Shown here piece by piece: positions 15,059 through 24,305 of a stretch of 48,017 nt of DNA. Position 1 is the stretch's first letter; every line of letters starts with the position of its first letter. The stretch covers positions 1-48,017 of the forward strand of contig JAEDDA010000006.1 of NCBI GenBank assembly GCA_016298185.1, written 5' to 3'. The notes under the pieces are model-generated. The model did no database searches. It had not been told where the DNA came from and saw nothing but the letters and a program-made list of their open reading frames with translations. Source of the DNA: Bacilli bacterium. Its GTDB lineage: Bacteria; Bacillota_I; Bacilli_A; RFN20; CAG-826. The position numbers and the translations under genes were made by a program.

Positions 15059-16270
15059 TTTTTTATCTTTATTGAAATCTGGATTCTGATAGAGGATGCT
15101 TTCCTGTCTTGGCGTTTCCACCTCTGCGAGAATTGGATTTACTCTATCAATCGCCTCTTGAATTTTCGCAGCTTCTTCAGCGTTTTCATAAATCTCACTA
15201 TGGACTTTGTCCACCACTATAGTTCCTGCTAAATAGTCATGTATAGCTTTATGACCTTTAGTGAATATTGTTAGACCATAGCTCACTAATGCAATAAATG
15301 TAATGATACCTAATGATATTAGATTCACACCAATTACGAAATATAAAACCACTAAAATCGCAATAGATAATAAGAAACGAGGAATGAGTTGTAATTTGGA
15401 ATGGCGATAACCAAGTTTATTCGCTAAGCCTAACTTGAAGAATAACTTACCGAGTGTTTCACCATTCTTCATACATAATGGAATAACTAAGAAGAAGATT
15501 GGAAGAGTGAATAATAAGCAAGCGATAATTGGATAATAATAACTATGGTTATACCATGTATCATACGCTTTAGCGACAAATGGACGTGCAGTTAAGTCTT
15601 CCACTACTATATGGTAATAGCATGTCTTATGTTCTGTATTTTCCGCATCTGGAATATAGAAATAAGCAGTTAATGTCTTATTTTGTTCTTCCGTAATTGT
15701 GGCGGAAGGATCGTTATTTAAGTATTTTGGCAAAGCCACTTCATCATATAAAGGATTGTTATCTGCATCTAATTTATATGTGAATAAAGTTGGAGCAACA
15801 TTAAGCACTAATGGATTTAATGTTTTTAAATCTTCGGTATATAACTTACGATCATCTTTTTGCCCAAGGACATGAACATTAAACCAATAGATATCTTGAC
15901 CATTATAATTAACGCGATATTGTTCAGGACAATCATTGACTAAATAGTCAGTGTAATAGGCTTGGAATAAGTCTTGATATCCCTTATAACTTTCGAATGT
16001 TTTTTCGTGATATTCGTCTTTTCCATCGGTTTTTTCAAATAACCCACTTTCTATGTTATAAGCAAAGAATTGGTCTTTAGCTTGTTTAACATATGGTGAA
16101 TTAACACAAATGACTTTTTGTGTAAAAATTAATAGTCCAAAAAATAGCAATGAAGCAATCGCTAAATCCACGATAAAAGCCACGAAGCGAGGGAATAATT
16201 TAGCTTCTTGAATATGACTAAGATTGTCACTACTTTGACGCTTAATATCAGCGGTATTGGTGTTTTCCAT
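15050..16270 (-). CDS. RDD-family membrane protein with large external domain
   Basis: 406 residues. Two RDD halves flank a soluble insert: residues about 25-55 (PRFVAFIVDLAIASLLFFGLL) make the first helix with the Arg-Asp pair, about 60-250 is an extracytoplasmic domain, and about 250-380 hold the remaining helices, ending in the classic HDYLAGTIVVDK. RDD proteins are typically 130-180 residues, so the 190-residue insert is unusual. The function of the family is poorly known (ion or solute transport has been proposed). I chose ATG at 16270 over a TTG at 16327 because the TTG lies in the T tract of the tuf terminator. There is no Shine-Dalgarno, and TATAAT ends 7 nt upstream, so the mRNA is probably leaderless. 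Confidence 0.75.
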   Translation of the reverse strand: MENTNTADIKRQSSDNLSHIQEAKLFPRFVAFIVDLAIASLLFFGLLIFTQKVICVNSPYVKQAKDQFFAYNIESGLFEKTDGKDEYHEKTFESYKGYQDLFQAYYTDYLVNDCPEQYRVNYNGQDIYWFNVHVLGQKDDRKLYTEDLKTLNPLVLNVAPTLFTYKLDADNNPLYDEVALPKYLNNDPSATITEEQNKTLTAYFYIPDAENTEHKTCYYHIVVEDLTARPFVAKAYDTWYNHSYYYPIIACLLFTLPIFFLVIPLCMKNGETLGKLFFKLGLANKLGYRHSKLQLIPRFLLSIAILVVLYFVIGVNLISLGIITFIALVSYGLTIFTKGHKAIHDYLAGTIVVDKVHSEIYENAEEAAKIQEAIDRVNPILAEVETPRQESILYQNPDFNKDKKEG

Positions 16271-16277
16271 ATTTATT

Positions 16278-16306
16278 ATTATATTATCATTATTATATTT
16301 ATTAAA
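16278..16306 (-). promoter_or_regulatory. Promoter of the RDD gene
   Basis: Minus strand TTTAAT (16306-16301), 17 nt, TATAAT (16283-16278), with ATG 7 nt further on. The region is very AT-rich, and a second TATAAT lies close by. Confidence 0.5.
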
Positions 16307-16325
16307 TAAATAACTATTTAAAAGC

Positions 16326-16360
16326 AAAAGAAAAACCCATCCATAAGGACGGGTTCTTTT
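16326..16360 (-). terminator. Terminator of tuf
   Basis: Minus strand AACCCGTCC, loop TTAT, GGATGGGTT, TTTCTTTTG: a 9 bp stem with one G-U pair. On the plus strand that pair would be A-C, so the signal is meant for the minus strand. Confidence 0.85.
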
Positions 16361-16377
16361 GTATAGTTTTAACTTAA

Positions 16378-17562
16378 TTATTTAATAATTTCGCTAACTG
16401 TACCAGCACCAACTGTTCTGCCACCTTCACGGATGGAGAATTTGGTACCTTTTTCCATAGCGATTGGGTGAATTAATTCAACTGTTAATTCAACGTTATC
16501 GCCAGGCATAACCATGTCGACACCTGCAGGAAGTGTGATAACACCGGTAACGTCTGTTGTACGGAAGTAGAATTGTGGACGGTAGTTTGTTAAGAACGCT
16601 GTGTGACGGCCACCTTCTTCTTTGGTTAAGACGTAAACTTGACCTGTGAATTTGCTGTGTGGTGTAACGGAACCTGGTTTTGCTAAGACTTGACCACGTT
16701 GGACTTGGTCACGGTTGATACCTCTTAATAAGACACCAACGTTGTCACCTGCTTCGGCATAGTCTAAGATCTTACGGAAGGATTCGAGACCTGTAATGAC
16801 GGATTTTTGGGTTGGTTTGATACCGACGATTTCGACTTCGTCGCCAAGTTTTGCTTGACCACGTTCGACACGGCCTGTAACAACTGTACCACGACCAGAA
16901 ATTGTCATAACGTCTTCGATCGCGAGTAAGAATGGTTTGTCGTTTTCACGAGCTGGAGCTGGGATGTAAGAATCGCAAGCATCCATTAATTCCATGATGT
17001 GAGCTTCTTCTGCTGGATCGCCATCTAAGGCTTTACGAGCGGAACCACGGATCACTGGAATTTCATCGCCTGGGAAGCCATAGCTATTTAATAAGTCACG
17101 GACATCCATTTCGACTAAGTCTAATAATTCTGGATCATCGACTAAGTCAGTCTTGTTAATGAAGACAACGATGTATGGGACACCAACTTGACGAGCAAGT
17201 AAGATGTGTTCACGTGTTTGTGGCATAACGCCGTCTGTACCTGCAACAACAAGGATTGCACCATCCATTTGTGCAGCACCTGTAATCATGTTCTTGACAT
17301 AGTCAGCGTGCCCTGGGCAGTCAACGTGAGCATAGTGTCTTGTTTCGGTTTGATATTCGATGTGAGCTGTGTTAATTGTAATACCACGAGCTTTTTCTTC
17401 TGGAGCGGAGTCGATTTGTGCATAATCGGTTTTGACAGCACCGCCCTTTTTAGCTAAGACAGAAGTGATAGCAGCAGTTAATGTTGTTTTACCATGGTCA
17501 ACGTGGCCAATTGTACCAATATTAACGTGTTGTTTGGTTCTGTCAAAATGTTGTTTTGCCAT
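16378..17562 (-). CDS. tuf: Elongation factor Tu
   Basis: 394 residues, the normal length. It carries aminoacyl-tRNA to the ribosome using GTP. G1 GHVDHGKTT (residues 18-26), the T-loop [22 protein letters not shown] (G3), NKTD (G4) and the domain 2-3 beta barrels are all present, with the conserved C-terminal half running to VSEIIK. It closes the str block, separated from fusA by 105 bp that contain its own promoter. The ribosome site is GAAGGGAG. A strong terminator follows. Only one copy is in this window. Confidence 0.98.
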   Translation of the reverse strand: MAKQHFDRTKQHVNIGTIGHVDHGKTTLTAAITSVLAKKGGAVKTDYAQIDSAPEEKARGITINTAHIEYQTETRHYAHVDCPGHADYVKNMITGAAQMDGAILVVAGTDGVMPQTREHILLARQVGVPYIVVFINKTDLVDDPELLDLVEMDVRDLLNSYGFPGDEIPVIRGSARKALDGDPAEEAHIMELMDACDSYIPAPARENDKPFLLAIEDVMTISGRGTVVTGRVERGQAKLGDEVEIVGIKPTQKSVITGLESFRKILDYAEAGDNVGVLLRGINRDQVQRGQVLAKPGSVTPHSKFTGQVYVLTKEEGGRHTAFLTNYRPQFYFRTTDVTGVITLPAGVDMVMPGDNVELTVELIHPIAMEKGTKFSIREGGRTVGAGTVSEIIK

Positions 17563-17612
17563 AAAATTGAAATCTCCCTTCTCTTTCGTATATGCAATTT
17601 TGCAACGAAATC

Positions 17613-17641
17613 ATAATATAGCAATAATTTTTAAATAGCAA
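17613..17641 (-). promoter_or_regulatory. Promoter of tuf
   Basis: Minus strand TTGCTA (17641-17636), 17 nt, TATTAT (17618-17613). The spacer also offers TG-C-TATATT as an extended -10. A weak hairpin (ATGCCAA / TTGGTAT, about 17642-17660) behind the fusA stop may attenuate read-through. Confidence 0.5.
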
Positions 17642-17667
17642 TACCAATAAAATTGGCATTAACTATA

Positions 17668-19749
17668 TTAGCGAGCGGACATGCCACTCTTTTTGATAAT
17701 TTCTTCCTGAATGTATTTTGGACATTCACCATAGTGGTCGAATTGCATGACGTAGTTACCACGACCTTGTGTCATACTACGTAAGTCGGTAACATAACCG
17801 AACATTTCACATAATGGAACTTCTGCTTCGATTGTTTTGGCGTTGTTTCTTTGGGATTCGCCTGTAATGTTACCTCTTCTACGAGAGATATCACCTAAGA
17901 CGTCACCATAGTATTGTTCAGGAATTGTAACTTCAATCTTCATGATTGGTTCAAGAATGACTGGGTTACATTTCTTTGCGGCTTCTTTAAGAGCTAAGGA
18001 AGCAGCGATCTTGTAGGCGGCTTCACTACTATCGACATCGTGGGAACTACCATCGAAGAGTGTGGCTTTGATATCCATGACATCGAAACCGGCAACCATA
18101 CCTCTCTTTAAGGCATCCACTAAACCATCTTGTGTTGGTTTAATGTATTCTCTTGGAACGGTACCACCGACAACGGCATCAACGAATTCAAATCCTTTGC
18201 CTGGGTTAGGTTCAAACTTGATCCAGACGTGACCATATTGACCACGACCACCAGATTGTTTGATGTATTTACCTTCACATTCACCAGCGGTTTTGATGGT
18301 TTCCTTATATTCGACTTGAGGAGCACCGACGTTAACTTGAACACCGAATTCTCTTCTCATACGGTCGACAATGATGTCTAAGTGTAATTCACCGACACCA
18401 GCGATTAAGGTTTGACCTGTTTCCGGATTGGTGTGGACCCTGAAGGTTGGGTCTTCTTCTGCTAATTTTTGTAAAGCAATAGCCATCTTTTCTTGGTCTG
18501 CTTTAGTTTTTGGTTCAACAGCTTCTTCGATAACTGGATCTGGGAATTCCATCTTTTCTAAGATGATTTCATTTTTCTCTTCGCAGAGTGTGTCACCAGT
18601 AATGGTGTTTTTAAGACCGATAACGGCACCGATATCACCTGCATGGAGTTCTTCAACTTCTTGACGGTGGTTAGAGTGCATTAACACGACACGGCCGATT
18701 CTTTCTTTCACACCTTTGGTGCTGTTGAGGACATAGCTACCAGCTTTTAAGACACCGCTGTAGACACGGACATAAGCTAAACGGCCGATGAATGGGTCTG
18801 TTGCAATCTTGAATGCTAAGGCAGCCAATGGAGCGTCATCTGTTGGTTGGCAAATAACTTCGTTGCCACGATCATCTTGACCTTTTGCAGGTGGGATGTC
18901 GAGTGGGCTTGGTAAGTAGTCGATAACGCCATCTAAGAGCATTTGAATGTTCTTATTTTTGTAAGCACTACCACAGAAGACTGGGTGGAATTCACCTGTT
19001 AAAACGGCTTTACGAATAACTTCTTTAGTCTTTTCAACAGATGGTTCTTCACCTTCTAAGACCATCATTAAGATTTCTTCATCGAAGTTAGATAATGCTT
19101 CGAATAATTTGCTTCTTAATTCTTGGACTTTGGCTTTATATTCTTCAGGGATGGCGATTTCTTGTGGTTCATCATGCACATCAGATGTGTAATGATAAGC
19201 TTTTTGTTCAATAATATCGATACATCCGCTTAAAGAACTTTCAATGCCGATTGGGTATTGGACAGCAGCGGCATTTGCACCTAATCTCTCATATAATGAG
19301 CGGACAGACATTTCGAAGTCTGCACCGATAGCGTCTAGTTTGTTAACGAAGACGATTCTAGGAACACCGTATTTGCTACCTTGTCTCCAAACGGTTTCTG
19401 TTTGTGGTTCAACACCACTTTTACCATCGAGAACGGTAATTGCACCATCTAAGACACGAAGTGAACGTTCAACTTCAACGGTGAAGTCGACGTGCCCTGG
19501 AGTGTCGATGATGTTAATTCTGTTACCTTTCCAGTGTGCTGTTGTGGCCGCGGAGGTAATTGTAATACCTCTTTCTTGTTCTTGGGCCATCCAGTCCATA
19601 GTCGCTGCACCTTCATGAGTTTCACCGATCTTATGGATTTTACCTGTAAAGTAAAGAATACGTTCTGTGGTTGTTGTTTTACCGGCATCGATGTGTGCCA
19701 TGATACCGATATTACGGGTATGGGCTAAGTCAAATTCACGATTTGCCAT
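17668..19749 (-). CDS. fusA: Elongation factor G
   Basis: 693 residues. It drives translocation on the ribosome with GTP. G1 AHIDAGKTT, the G2 region [19 protein letters not shown] and NKLD are present, followed by domains II-V, with IKPTQDGL in domain IV. The start is ATG at 19749 (MANREFDL), 11 nt behind GGGAGGG. An in-frame codon upstream at 19773 lies inside the end of rpsG and is rejected. It is co-transcribed with rpsL and rpsG. Confidence 0.98.
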   Translation of the reverse strand: MANREFDLAHTRNIGIMAHIDAGKTTTTERILYFTGKIHKIGETHEGAATMDWMAQEQERGITITSAATTAHWKGNRINIIDTPGHVDFTVEVERSLRVLDGAITVLDGKSGVEPQTETVWRQGSKYGVPRIVFVNKLDAIGADFEMSVRSLYERLGANAAAVQYPIGIESSLSGCIDIIEQKAYHYTSDVHDEPQEIAIPEEYKAKVQELRSKLFEALSNFDEEILMMVLEGEEPSVEKTKEVIRKAVLTGEFHPVFCGSAYKNKNIQMLLDGVIDYLPSPLDIPPAKGQDDRGNEVICQPTDDAPLAALAFKIATDPFIGRLAYVRVYSGVLKAGSYVLNSTKGVKERIGRVVLMHSNHRQEVEELHAGDIGAVIGLKNTITGDTLCEEKNEIILEKMEFPDPVIEEAVEPKTKADQEKMAIALQKLAEEDPTFRVHTNPETGQTLIAGVGELHLDIIVDRMRREFGVQVNVGAPQVEYKETIKTAGECEGKYIKQSGGRGQYGHVWIKFEPNPGKGFEFVDAVVGGTVPREYIKPTQDGLVDALKRGMVAGFDVMDIKATLFDGSSHDVDSSEAAYKIAASLALKEAAKKCNPVILEPIMKIEVTIPEQYYGDVLGDISRRRGNITGESQRNNAKTIEAEVPLCEMFGYVTDLRSMTQGRGNYVMQFDHYGECPKYIQEEIIKKSGMSAR

Positions 19750-19766
19750 ATAATTTCCCTCCCCGA

Positions 19767-20234
19767 TTACCAACGATAATGGGCGTAAGCTTTGTTAGCT
19801 TCTGCCATCTTATGAGTATCTTCTCTCTTCTTAACAGAAGCACCTGTGCCGTTAGCGGCATCGATGATTTCGTTGGCCAATCTTTCTTCCATGCTCTTTT
19901 CATTTCTTAAACGGGAATAGTTAACTAACCATCTAAGACCTAATGTGACCTTTCTATCTGGGGTAACTTCGGTTGGAACTTGGAAGTTGCTACCACCAAC
20001 ACGTCTCATTTTTAATTCGACAGTTGGCATAATGTTGTTAAGCGCGGTTGCAAAGACGTCCATTGCTGGTTGTCCTGTTTTCGCTTCGATTCTCTTGAAG
20101 GCGGAATAGAGAATGTTTTGAGCAGTTCCCTTTTTACCATCAAGCATAATTTTGTTAATTAAACGAGTGACTAACTTACTGTTATAAATTGGATCTGGTA
20201 AGACGTCACGTTTTACTGCATTTCCTTTACGCAT
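19767..20234 (-). CDS. rpsG: 30S ribosomal protein S7
   Basis: 155 residues, the usual length. S7 nucleates assembly of the 30S head by binding the 3' major domain of 16S rRNA. The start [27 protein letters not shown], the VGGSNFQVP loop and the [36 protein letters not shown] end are typical. It lies between rpsL (19 bp upstream) and fusA (17 bp downstream), with a GAGGAGG ribosome site. In many bacteria S7 also represses its own operon; no clear site for that was identified here. Confidence 0.98.
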   Translation of the reverse strand: MRKGNAVKRDVLPDPIYNSKLVTRLINKIMLDGKKGTAQNILYSAFKRIEAKTGQPAMDVFATALNNIMPTVELKMRRVGGSNFQVPTEVTPDRKVTLGLRWLVNYSRLRNEKSMEERLANEIIDAANGTGASVKKREDTHKMAEANKAYAHYRW

Positions 20235-20253
20235 AATGTTTTCCTCCTCTCAA

Positions 20254-20673
20254 TTATTCGCTTCCTTTTGGCTTTTTAGTGCCATATAAGCTTCTGCCTT
20301 GACGGCGAGCTTCGATACCAGCGCAGTCTAAGGTACCACGAACGATGTGATATCTAACACCTGGTAAATCTTTAACACGTCCACCTCTAATCATAACTGT
20401 GGAGTGTTCTTGTAAGTTGTGACCTTCACCACCGATGTAGGCTGTGACTTCATATCCGTTGGATAATCTAACACGGGCGTATTTTCTTAACGCAGAGTTA
20501 GGTTTTTTAGGAGTCATTGTACCGACACGGGTGCAGACACCACGTTTTTGGCTAGCGGCTTGACCGATGTTTTTCTTCTTTAAAGAGTTCCATCTTGTGC
20601 CGAGAGCTGGAGCCTTGGATTTCCAAGTCTTGTTGTGGCGACCTTCACGAACTAATTGGTTAATGGTTGGCAT
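20254..20673 (-). CDS. rpsL: 30S ribosomal protein S12
   Basis: 139 residues. S12 sits at the decoding centre. The start is ATG at 20673 ([12 protein letters not shown]), 9 nt behind GAAAGGAG; an in-frame codon 45 bases earlier lies in the leader and is rejected. The loops that hold streptomycin-resistance sites read [11 protein letters not shown] and [12 protein letters not shown]. In the first, the residue after RK is Tyr where many species have Val. The lysine site appears wild type. It is the first gene of the str operon. Confidence 0.97.
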   Translation of the reverse strand: MPTINQLVREGRHNKTWKSKAPALGTRWNSLKKKNIGQAASQKRGVCTRVGTMTPKKPNSALRKYARVRLSNGYEVTAYIGGEGHNLQEHSTVMIRGGRVKDLPGVRYHIVRGTLDCAGIEARRQGRSLYGTKKPKGSE

Positions 20674-20792
20674 ATAATTGCTCCTTTCGATAACTAATTT
20701 ATTTGGTGTGCTATCCACGGTACCTGGTGTATCACTATTTCCTCTTAAAAATAGACCCTAATGGGTACTGTGTATTTTACACACGCTTATAT

Positions 20793-20821
20793 ATATTAAT
20801 TAAATAGGTATTATCGCGCAA
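20793..20821 (-). promoter_or_regulatory. Promoter of the str operon
   Basis: Minus strand TTGCGC (20821-20816), 17 nt, TAATAT (20798-20793). The ~115 nt leader that follows contains a small ACCC/GGGT hairpin before TCTATTTTT (about 20744-20770), a possible weak attenuator. Confidence 0.5.
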
Positions 20822-20877
20822 GAAAAAAATGCGAAAAAATATAAAAATATTTTCAACGCATCCAGGTGTATCGTATG

Positions 20878-22455
20878 TTATTTTTCGTAAGAATATTCAA
20901 TGACAGCTTTTTGAGTGGATAAACTAACAACCTTCATTTTAAAGGATGTTAGATCACCTTTAGAAAATTTGAAATCTGTGAACTTGGTTATACCAAAGTC
21001 ATCACCAGTTCTAAACAATGTCTTGTTATTTGCGGGGATTCCCTCTTTAAAAGTATTAGCGCCACTACTCTCTAATAAGTGGACTAAAGTAGGCACTCTT
21101 CCTACATCAGAATCTTTAATTGTATTTGAATAGGCAAAATCAAGTCCGACAGTATCAGAACCAACCTTGCTTTCCCAATTTTCGTCATCAATTGTGCACA
21201 CTAAATTACTGTTTAATCCTCTTTTGAAATAACCGAGTGTGGCGTTCACATGATATATTCTTAATCCATAATATTGTGGGTATTTATAGACACCTTCATT
21301 TCCATTCGCATCAACATAAGAATAAGCACCAGAGAACTTGTTTAAACCAGTTGGTGTGAAGAACTCAACAAGGAGATATTCACTAAATGGAGAACCATTA
21401 TAATTTGGTCCAGGAACTAGTAAATATTCACCACTTGTGGTGAAAGGTTTTAAAGTAAGCCTTTCTTTTGTAGCGGTTTTAACCACCATTGGAGATGTCC
21501 ATTTGAAGAGATATTTACTAAATGAGGAGTGGTCCCCAATGTTATAATCCATAACATCGAAACAACCAGTTGGTTGGAAATGATAGTCATTTTCTAAAGG
21601 TGAATTCTTTGTGTTGTAATAGTCAGTTAAACCTAGTAAATGACCTGTTTCATGAATGAGATAATTTGTATAAGAACGATTATCTTTTTGCAAAATCGCA
21701 TCAATGCTTGTCCAAGAATAACCATTCACATAAGGCGCTTCATTATTCAATGAATTTTCACCTGGGAACGTATAATGAGTATATGCCCAGAACAAACGAT
21801 CTTGGGTGCTATCTTCGTTATAAGGATGATCATAAATTGCGTAAACACCATCAATATTTCCATCATCATCCGTGTCATATTCACTAAGATTCATGCCTTG
21901 AGCTTTATAATAATCCACGGCTTGCGCCACCACCATCGATGACTTAGTCATATATGATGGAGACATAGATTGTAGTTCTTGAGAAGACATATTTAAATCA
22001 AACCAAGGAGCCACTTCTCCTGTGATTTTTAATTGGCCATAACTACTAGCGTTATAATAACCCGCTACTGAATAGTAGTTTGTGTGGTTATTCTCACCAA
22101 AAAAGGCATTTTGAAGGAATATTTCTTTTTGTGCTTTGTTTGATTTATCACTATCGGTAAATGAAATAGGAACTACAAGTAGTTTTCTATCTCCTTTTGT
22201 GGGAATACTTTCTCTTTTTTTGCCACTTTTATAGACACTTAGCATATCTTCCAAGGAATTAATTGTTCCATTTTTATAAGTCACAGGTGTTGTTTCTTTT
22301 TCACAGTAATAATTTAGGTTAGGATCATTTACATCTCTCATCAATTCTTGTTTTAGAACAAAAGAAGAGTATGGTTTGAACTCTAGTTTAATACCTCCGG
22401 AACAACCAGTTAATAAAATTGGAAGTAGCAATAAAGAAATGTATTTCTTATTCAT
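20878..22455 (-). CDS. M6-type metalloprotease lipoprotein 1
   Basis: 525 residues. The signal ends LLTGC with Cys18 as the lipid anchor. A zinc-protease site HETGHLLGLTD (H268, E269, H272 and D278) and a downstream MDYNIGDHSSFSK Met-turn-like block place it in the M6 (immune inhibitor A) clan. DTDDDGNIDG (194-203) looks like a calcium loop. It would degrade extracellular proteins or peptides from the cell surface. It is a paralogue of the next gene upstream (22542). It has no Shine-Dalgarno, and its -10 box ends 7 nt before ATG, so the mRNA is probably leaderless. There is no strong terminator before the str promoter. Confidence 0.88.
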   Translation of the reverse strand: MNKKYISLLLLPILLTGCSGGIKLEFKPYSSFVLKQELMRDVNDPNLNYYCEKETTPVTYKNGTINSLEDMLSVYKSGKKRESIPTKGDRKLLVVPISFTDSDKSNKAQKEIFLQNAFFGENNHTNYYSVAGYYNASSYGQLKITGEVAPWFDLNMSSQELQSMSPSYMTKSSMVVAQAVDYYKAQGMNLSEYDTDDDGNIDGVYAIYDHPYNEDSTQDRLFWAYTHYTFPGENSLNNEAPYVNGYSWTSIDAILQKDNRSYTNYLIHETGHLLGLTDYYNTKNSPLENDYHFQPTGCFDVMDYNIGDHSSFSKYLFKWTSPMVVKTATKERLTLKPFTTSGEYLLVPGPNYNGSPFSEYLLVEFFTPTGLNKFSGAYSYVDANGNEGVYKYPQYYGLRIYHVNATLGYFKRGLNSNLVCTIDDENWESKVGSDTVGLDFAYSNTIKDSDVGRVPTLVHLLESSGANTFKEGIPANNKTLFRTGDDFGITKFTDFKFSKGDLTSFKMKVVSLSTQKAVIEYSYEK

Positions 22456-22462
22456 ATTGTAT

Positions 22463-22491
22463 ATTCTATAAACTACCTAAATAAATGTAAA
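22463..22491 (-). promoter_or_regulatory. Promoter of M6 protease 1
   Basis: Minus strand TTTACA (22491-22486), 17 nt, TAGAAT (22468-22463). ATG begins 7 nt later with no purine-rich ribosome site, which predicts a start at or next to the A of ATG. Confidence 0.55.
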
Positions 22492-22517
22492 GAAAGGCAT
22501 CTCTTTCGAGACGCCTT
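22489..22517 (-). terminator. Terminator of M6 protease 2
   Basis: Minus strand AAGGCGTCTC, loop GAAA, GAGATGCCTT, then TCTTT: a 10 bp stem with one G-U pair and a stable tetraloop, about 25 bases behind the stop at 22542. Confidence 0.85.
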
Positions 22518-22541
22518 AGTATACAATATATCGCTTATGTA

Positions 22542-24185
22542 TTAACGAGAGATTGTGATTGTTGCGGAGTTATTTCCGTCGATTTTGTCGACATGGATTT
22601 TGAAACCAAAGTCTCTGTCTTTTTCACCGGAAATACCGTTCATTTTGAATTCTTCCCAAACGCCATCCATACCGAATGAATCACCTTCGAAGTATAGGCA
22701 ATTTGTGTCTGCTTTACTACCATGAGTTTTAATGGTTTTACCATCAGAAGGTAAAACTTCAGCGATTTTATATTTTGGATAGCAGCTTCTTGTTGCGGTG
22801 TTATCAGCAGCAACACCGACATAAGCTTGTTCGAGAGATGTCTTAACGCTTGGTGTATAACCAGCAAAGCGGAAACCAGCTTGTTCACCACCACCAGAAT
22901 ATTGGAAGACACCTAAACGTGAGTCAATGTGCATAATTCTAATACCTGCTTTATTATAATAAAGTGGGTAATGACCTAAGTATGGTTGTTCACCATCAGC
23001 TTTAGCAACACCTTCTGGAGTTAAGAACTCAATCATTAAATATTGATCCATATATGTATTATTCCAACCATTTGGAGCAGGAATAATAATTGTGTCACCA
23101 GTTTTTGTGGTACTGTTCATTGTTAAGGTAATTTTACCTTTGGTACCAGCGATTCTTCTTGGATTGATCCAACCATAACACATCTTAGAGTATGCATTGT
23201 GGTCACCAACATTATAGTCCATCATATCAAGACCGCCCAATCCGCCGTAATCGTTTTCGTTATAGTCGGTAATGTAGTAGTCAGGTAATGATAAACAGTG
23301 GCCGTATTCATGAGTCATTGTGTGAGCATCTGGATGAATTGGATTACCATCTTCATCAACACCTGCTTTAATTTCATCAGAGGTGTATTGTGATGGTTGA
23401 CCTGGTTTTGGGTTCCATCTTTCATATAAGAAACGATAACTTGCCCAGAAGAATGTGTTCATACCTTCTCTGTTTCCGGATGGGGTATATTTACCAAATG
23501 CACCACTGACATGTGTGCAGAATGCCCACCATAATGAACCTGTGGTATCAATTGGTGCAGTGTAAATCATGATGAGTGTATCAACGAAACCATCTTGGTT
23601 AGCGTCATAATCCGCTAAGTTGATTTCATCATTGTGTTCGCGGTAGTAGTTTTGAATTTCTACTGCAAGAGTGGAAGCATAACCTGTATCGGTTTTACCA
23701 TCTTTATCATCGTCTGGTAAAGATTTGTAGGAAATGCCTGTATGCCACCATGGAGCAACAGAACCAGAAATTTTACAAGTTCCGAAACTGGATTGTTTGT
23801 AGTATTCGGCTAATGAATACCATTCCATTTCATCTGGTCCACCAAACATAACTTTGCGGAGTTCTTCACGAGCGCCGTCTTCGGTATCGTTATACCAAGA
23901 ATATGGGGCATCTGTAAAATCGACAGGGACAACTAATGCTTTAACGTCTTGAATAACATAGGTTGATTGAGATTTAGTAATGCCATCTTCTTCGACTGTT
24001 CTATCAAGTCTTGTGAATTGTTCACCTGGATAGCCAGTACCTAAGACACGAACATCACGGTAGTTGCTTGTTAAGGTAAATGGATCAACTTGAATAGCTT
24101 CTAAGTTGTTACTTTTACAACCACTGACTGTGAGGGTGAGCGCTGTACAGAAGATTATGCTTTTTAGAATTGTCATTTTCTTCAT
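22542..24185 (-). CDS. M6-type metalloprotease lipoprotein 2
   Basis: 547 residues. The lipobox is TVSGC with Cys23. The zinc site is HEYGHCLSLPD (H292, E293, H296, D302), with Ser where the family normally has Gly three residues after the second His. DANQDGFVD (194-202) is a calcium-type loop, and GLDMMDYNVGDHNAYSK matches the paralogue at 20878. PWWHTG and WWAFCTHVSG are extra aromatic patches. It is probably a surface protease of the immune-inhibitor-A group. The start MKKMTILK follows GGAAAGGAAAAG. A perfect palindrome sits just after its -10 box, which suggests a repressed promoter. Confidence 0.88.
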   Translation of the reverse strand: MKKMTILKSIIFCTALTLTVSGCKSNNLEAIQVDPFTLTSNYRDVRVLGTGYPGEQFTRLDRTVEEDGITKSQSTYVIQDVKALVVPVDFTDAPYSWYNDTEDGAREELRKVMFGGPDEMEWYSLAEYYKQSSFGTCKISGSVAPWWHTGISYKSLPDDDKDGKTDTGYASTLAVEIQNYYREHNDEINLADYDANQDGFVDTLIMIYTAPIDTTGSLWWAFCTHVSGAFGKYTPSGNREGMNTFFWASYRFLYERWNPKPGQPSQYTSDEIKAGVDEDGNPIHPDAHTMTHEYGHCLSLPDYYITDYNENDYGGLGGLDMMDYNVGDHNAYSKMCYGWINPRRIAGTKGKITLTMNSTTKTGDTIIIPAPNGWNNTYMDQYLMIEFLTPEGVAKADGEQPYLGHYPLYYNKAGIRIMHIDSRLGVFQYSGGGEQAGFRFAGYTPSVKTSLEQAYVGVAADNTATRSCYPKYKIAEVLPSDGKTIKTHGSKADTNCLYFEGDSFGMDGVWEEFKMNGISGEKDRDFGFKIHVDKIDGNNSATITISR

Positions 24186-24202
24186 ATTTTCTTTTCCTTT
24201 CC

Positions 24203-24250
24203 TGTACCGTTTCGGTACAAACTTATATTGAATGTTTATGATTATAACAA
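24203..24250 (-). promoter_or_regulatory. Promoter and operator-like palindrome of M6 protease 2
   Basis: Minus strand TTGTTA (24250-24245), 17 nt, TATAAG (24227-24222). Immediately downstream lies TGTACCG-TTT-CGGTACA (24203-24219), a perfect 7-3-7 inverted repeat covering the expected transcription start. It could be a repressor operator or an mRNA 5' hairpin. Confidence 0.55.
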
Positions 24251-24273
24251 CATTTTCTTAAAAGCGGTAGAAA

Positions 24274-24301
24274 TTGTTATTAAACAAAAGGTATATAATA
24301 T
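24274..24301 (+). promoter_or_regulatory. Promoter of the alpha/beta hydrolase
   Basis: TTGTTA (24274-24279), then overlapping -10 choices TATAAT (24294-24299, 14 nt spacer) and TAATAT (24296-24301, 16 nt spacer). ATG at 24306 falls where transcription should begin, so the mRNA is predicted to be leaderless. Confidence 0.45.
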
Positions 24302-24305
24302 TGGT

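Noticed and set aside
16271..16327. TTG at 16327 as start of the RDD protein.
   Set aside because: It lies in the T tract of the tuf terminator, and the extra 19 residues show no domain sequence.
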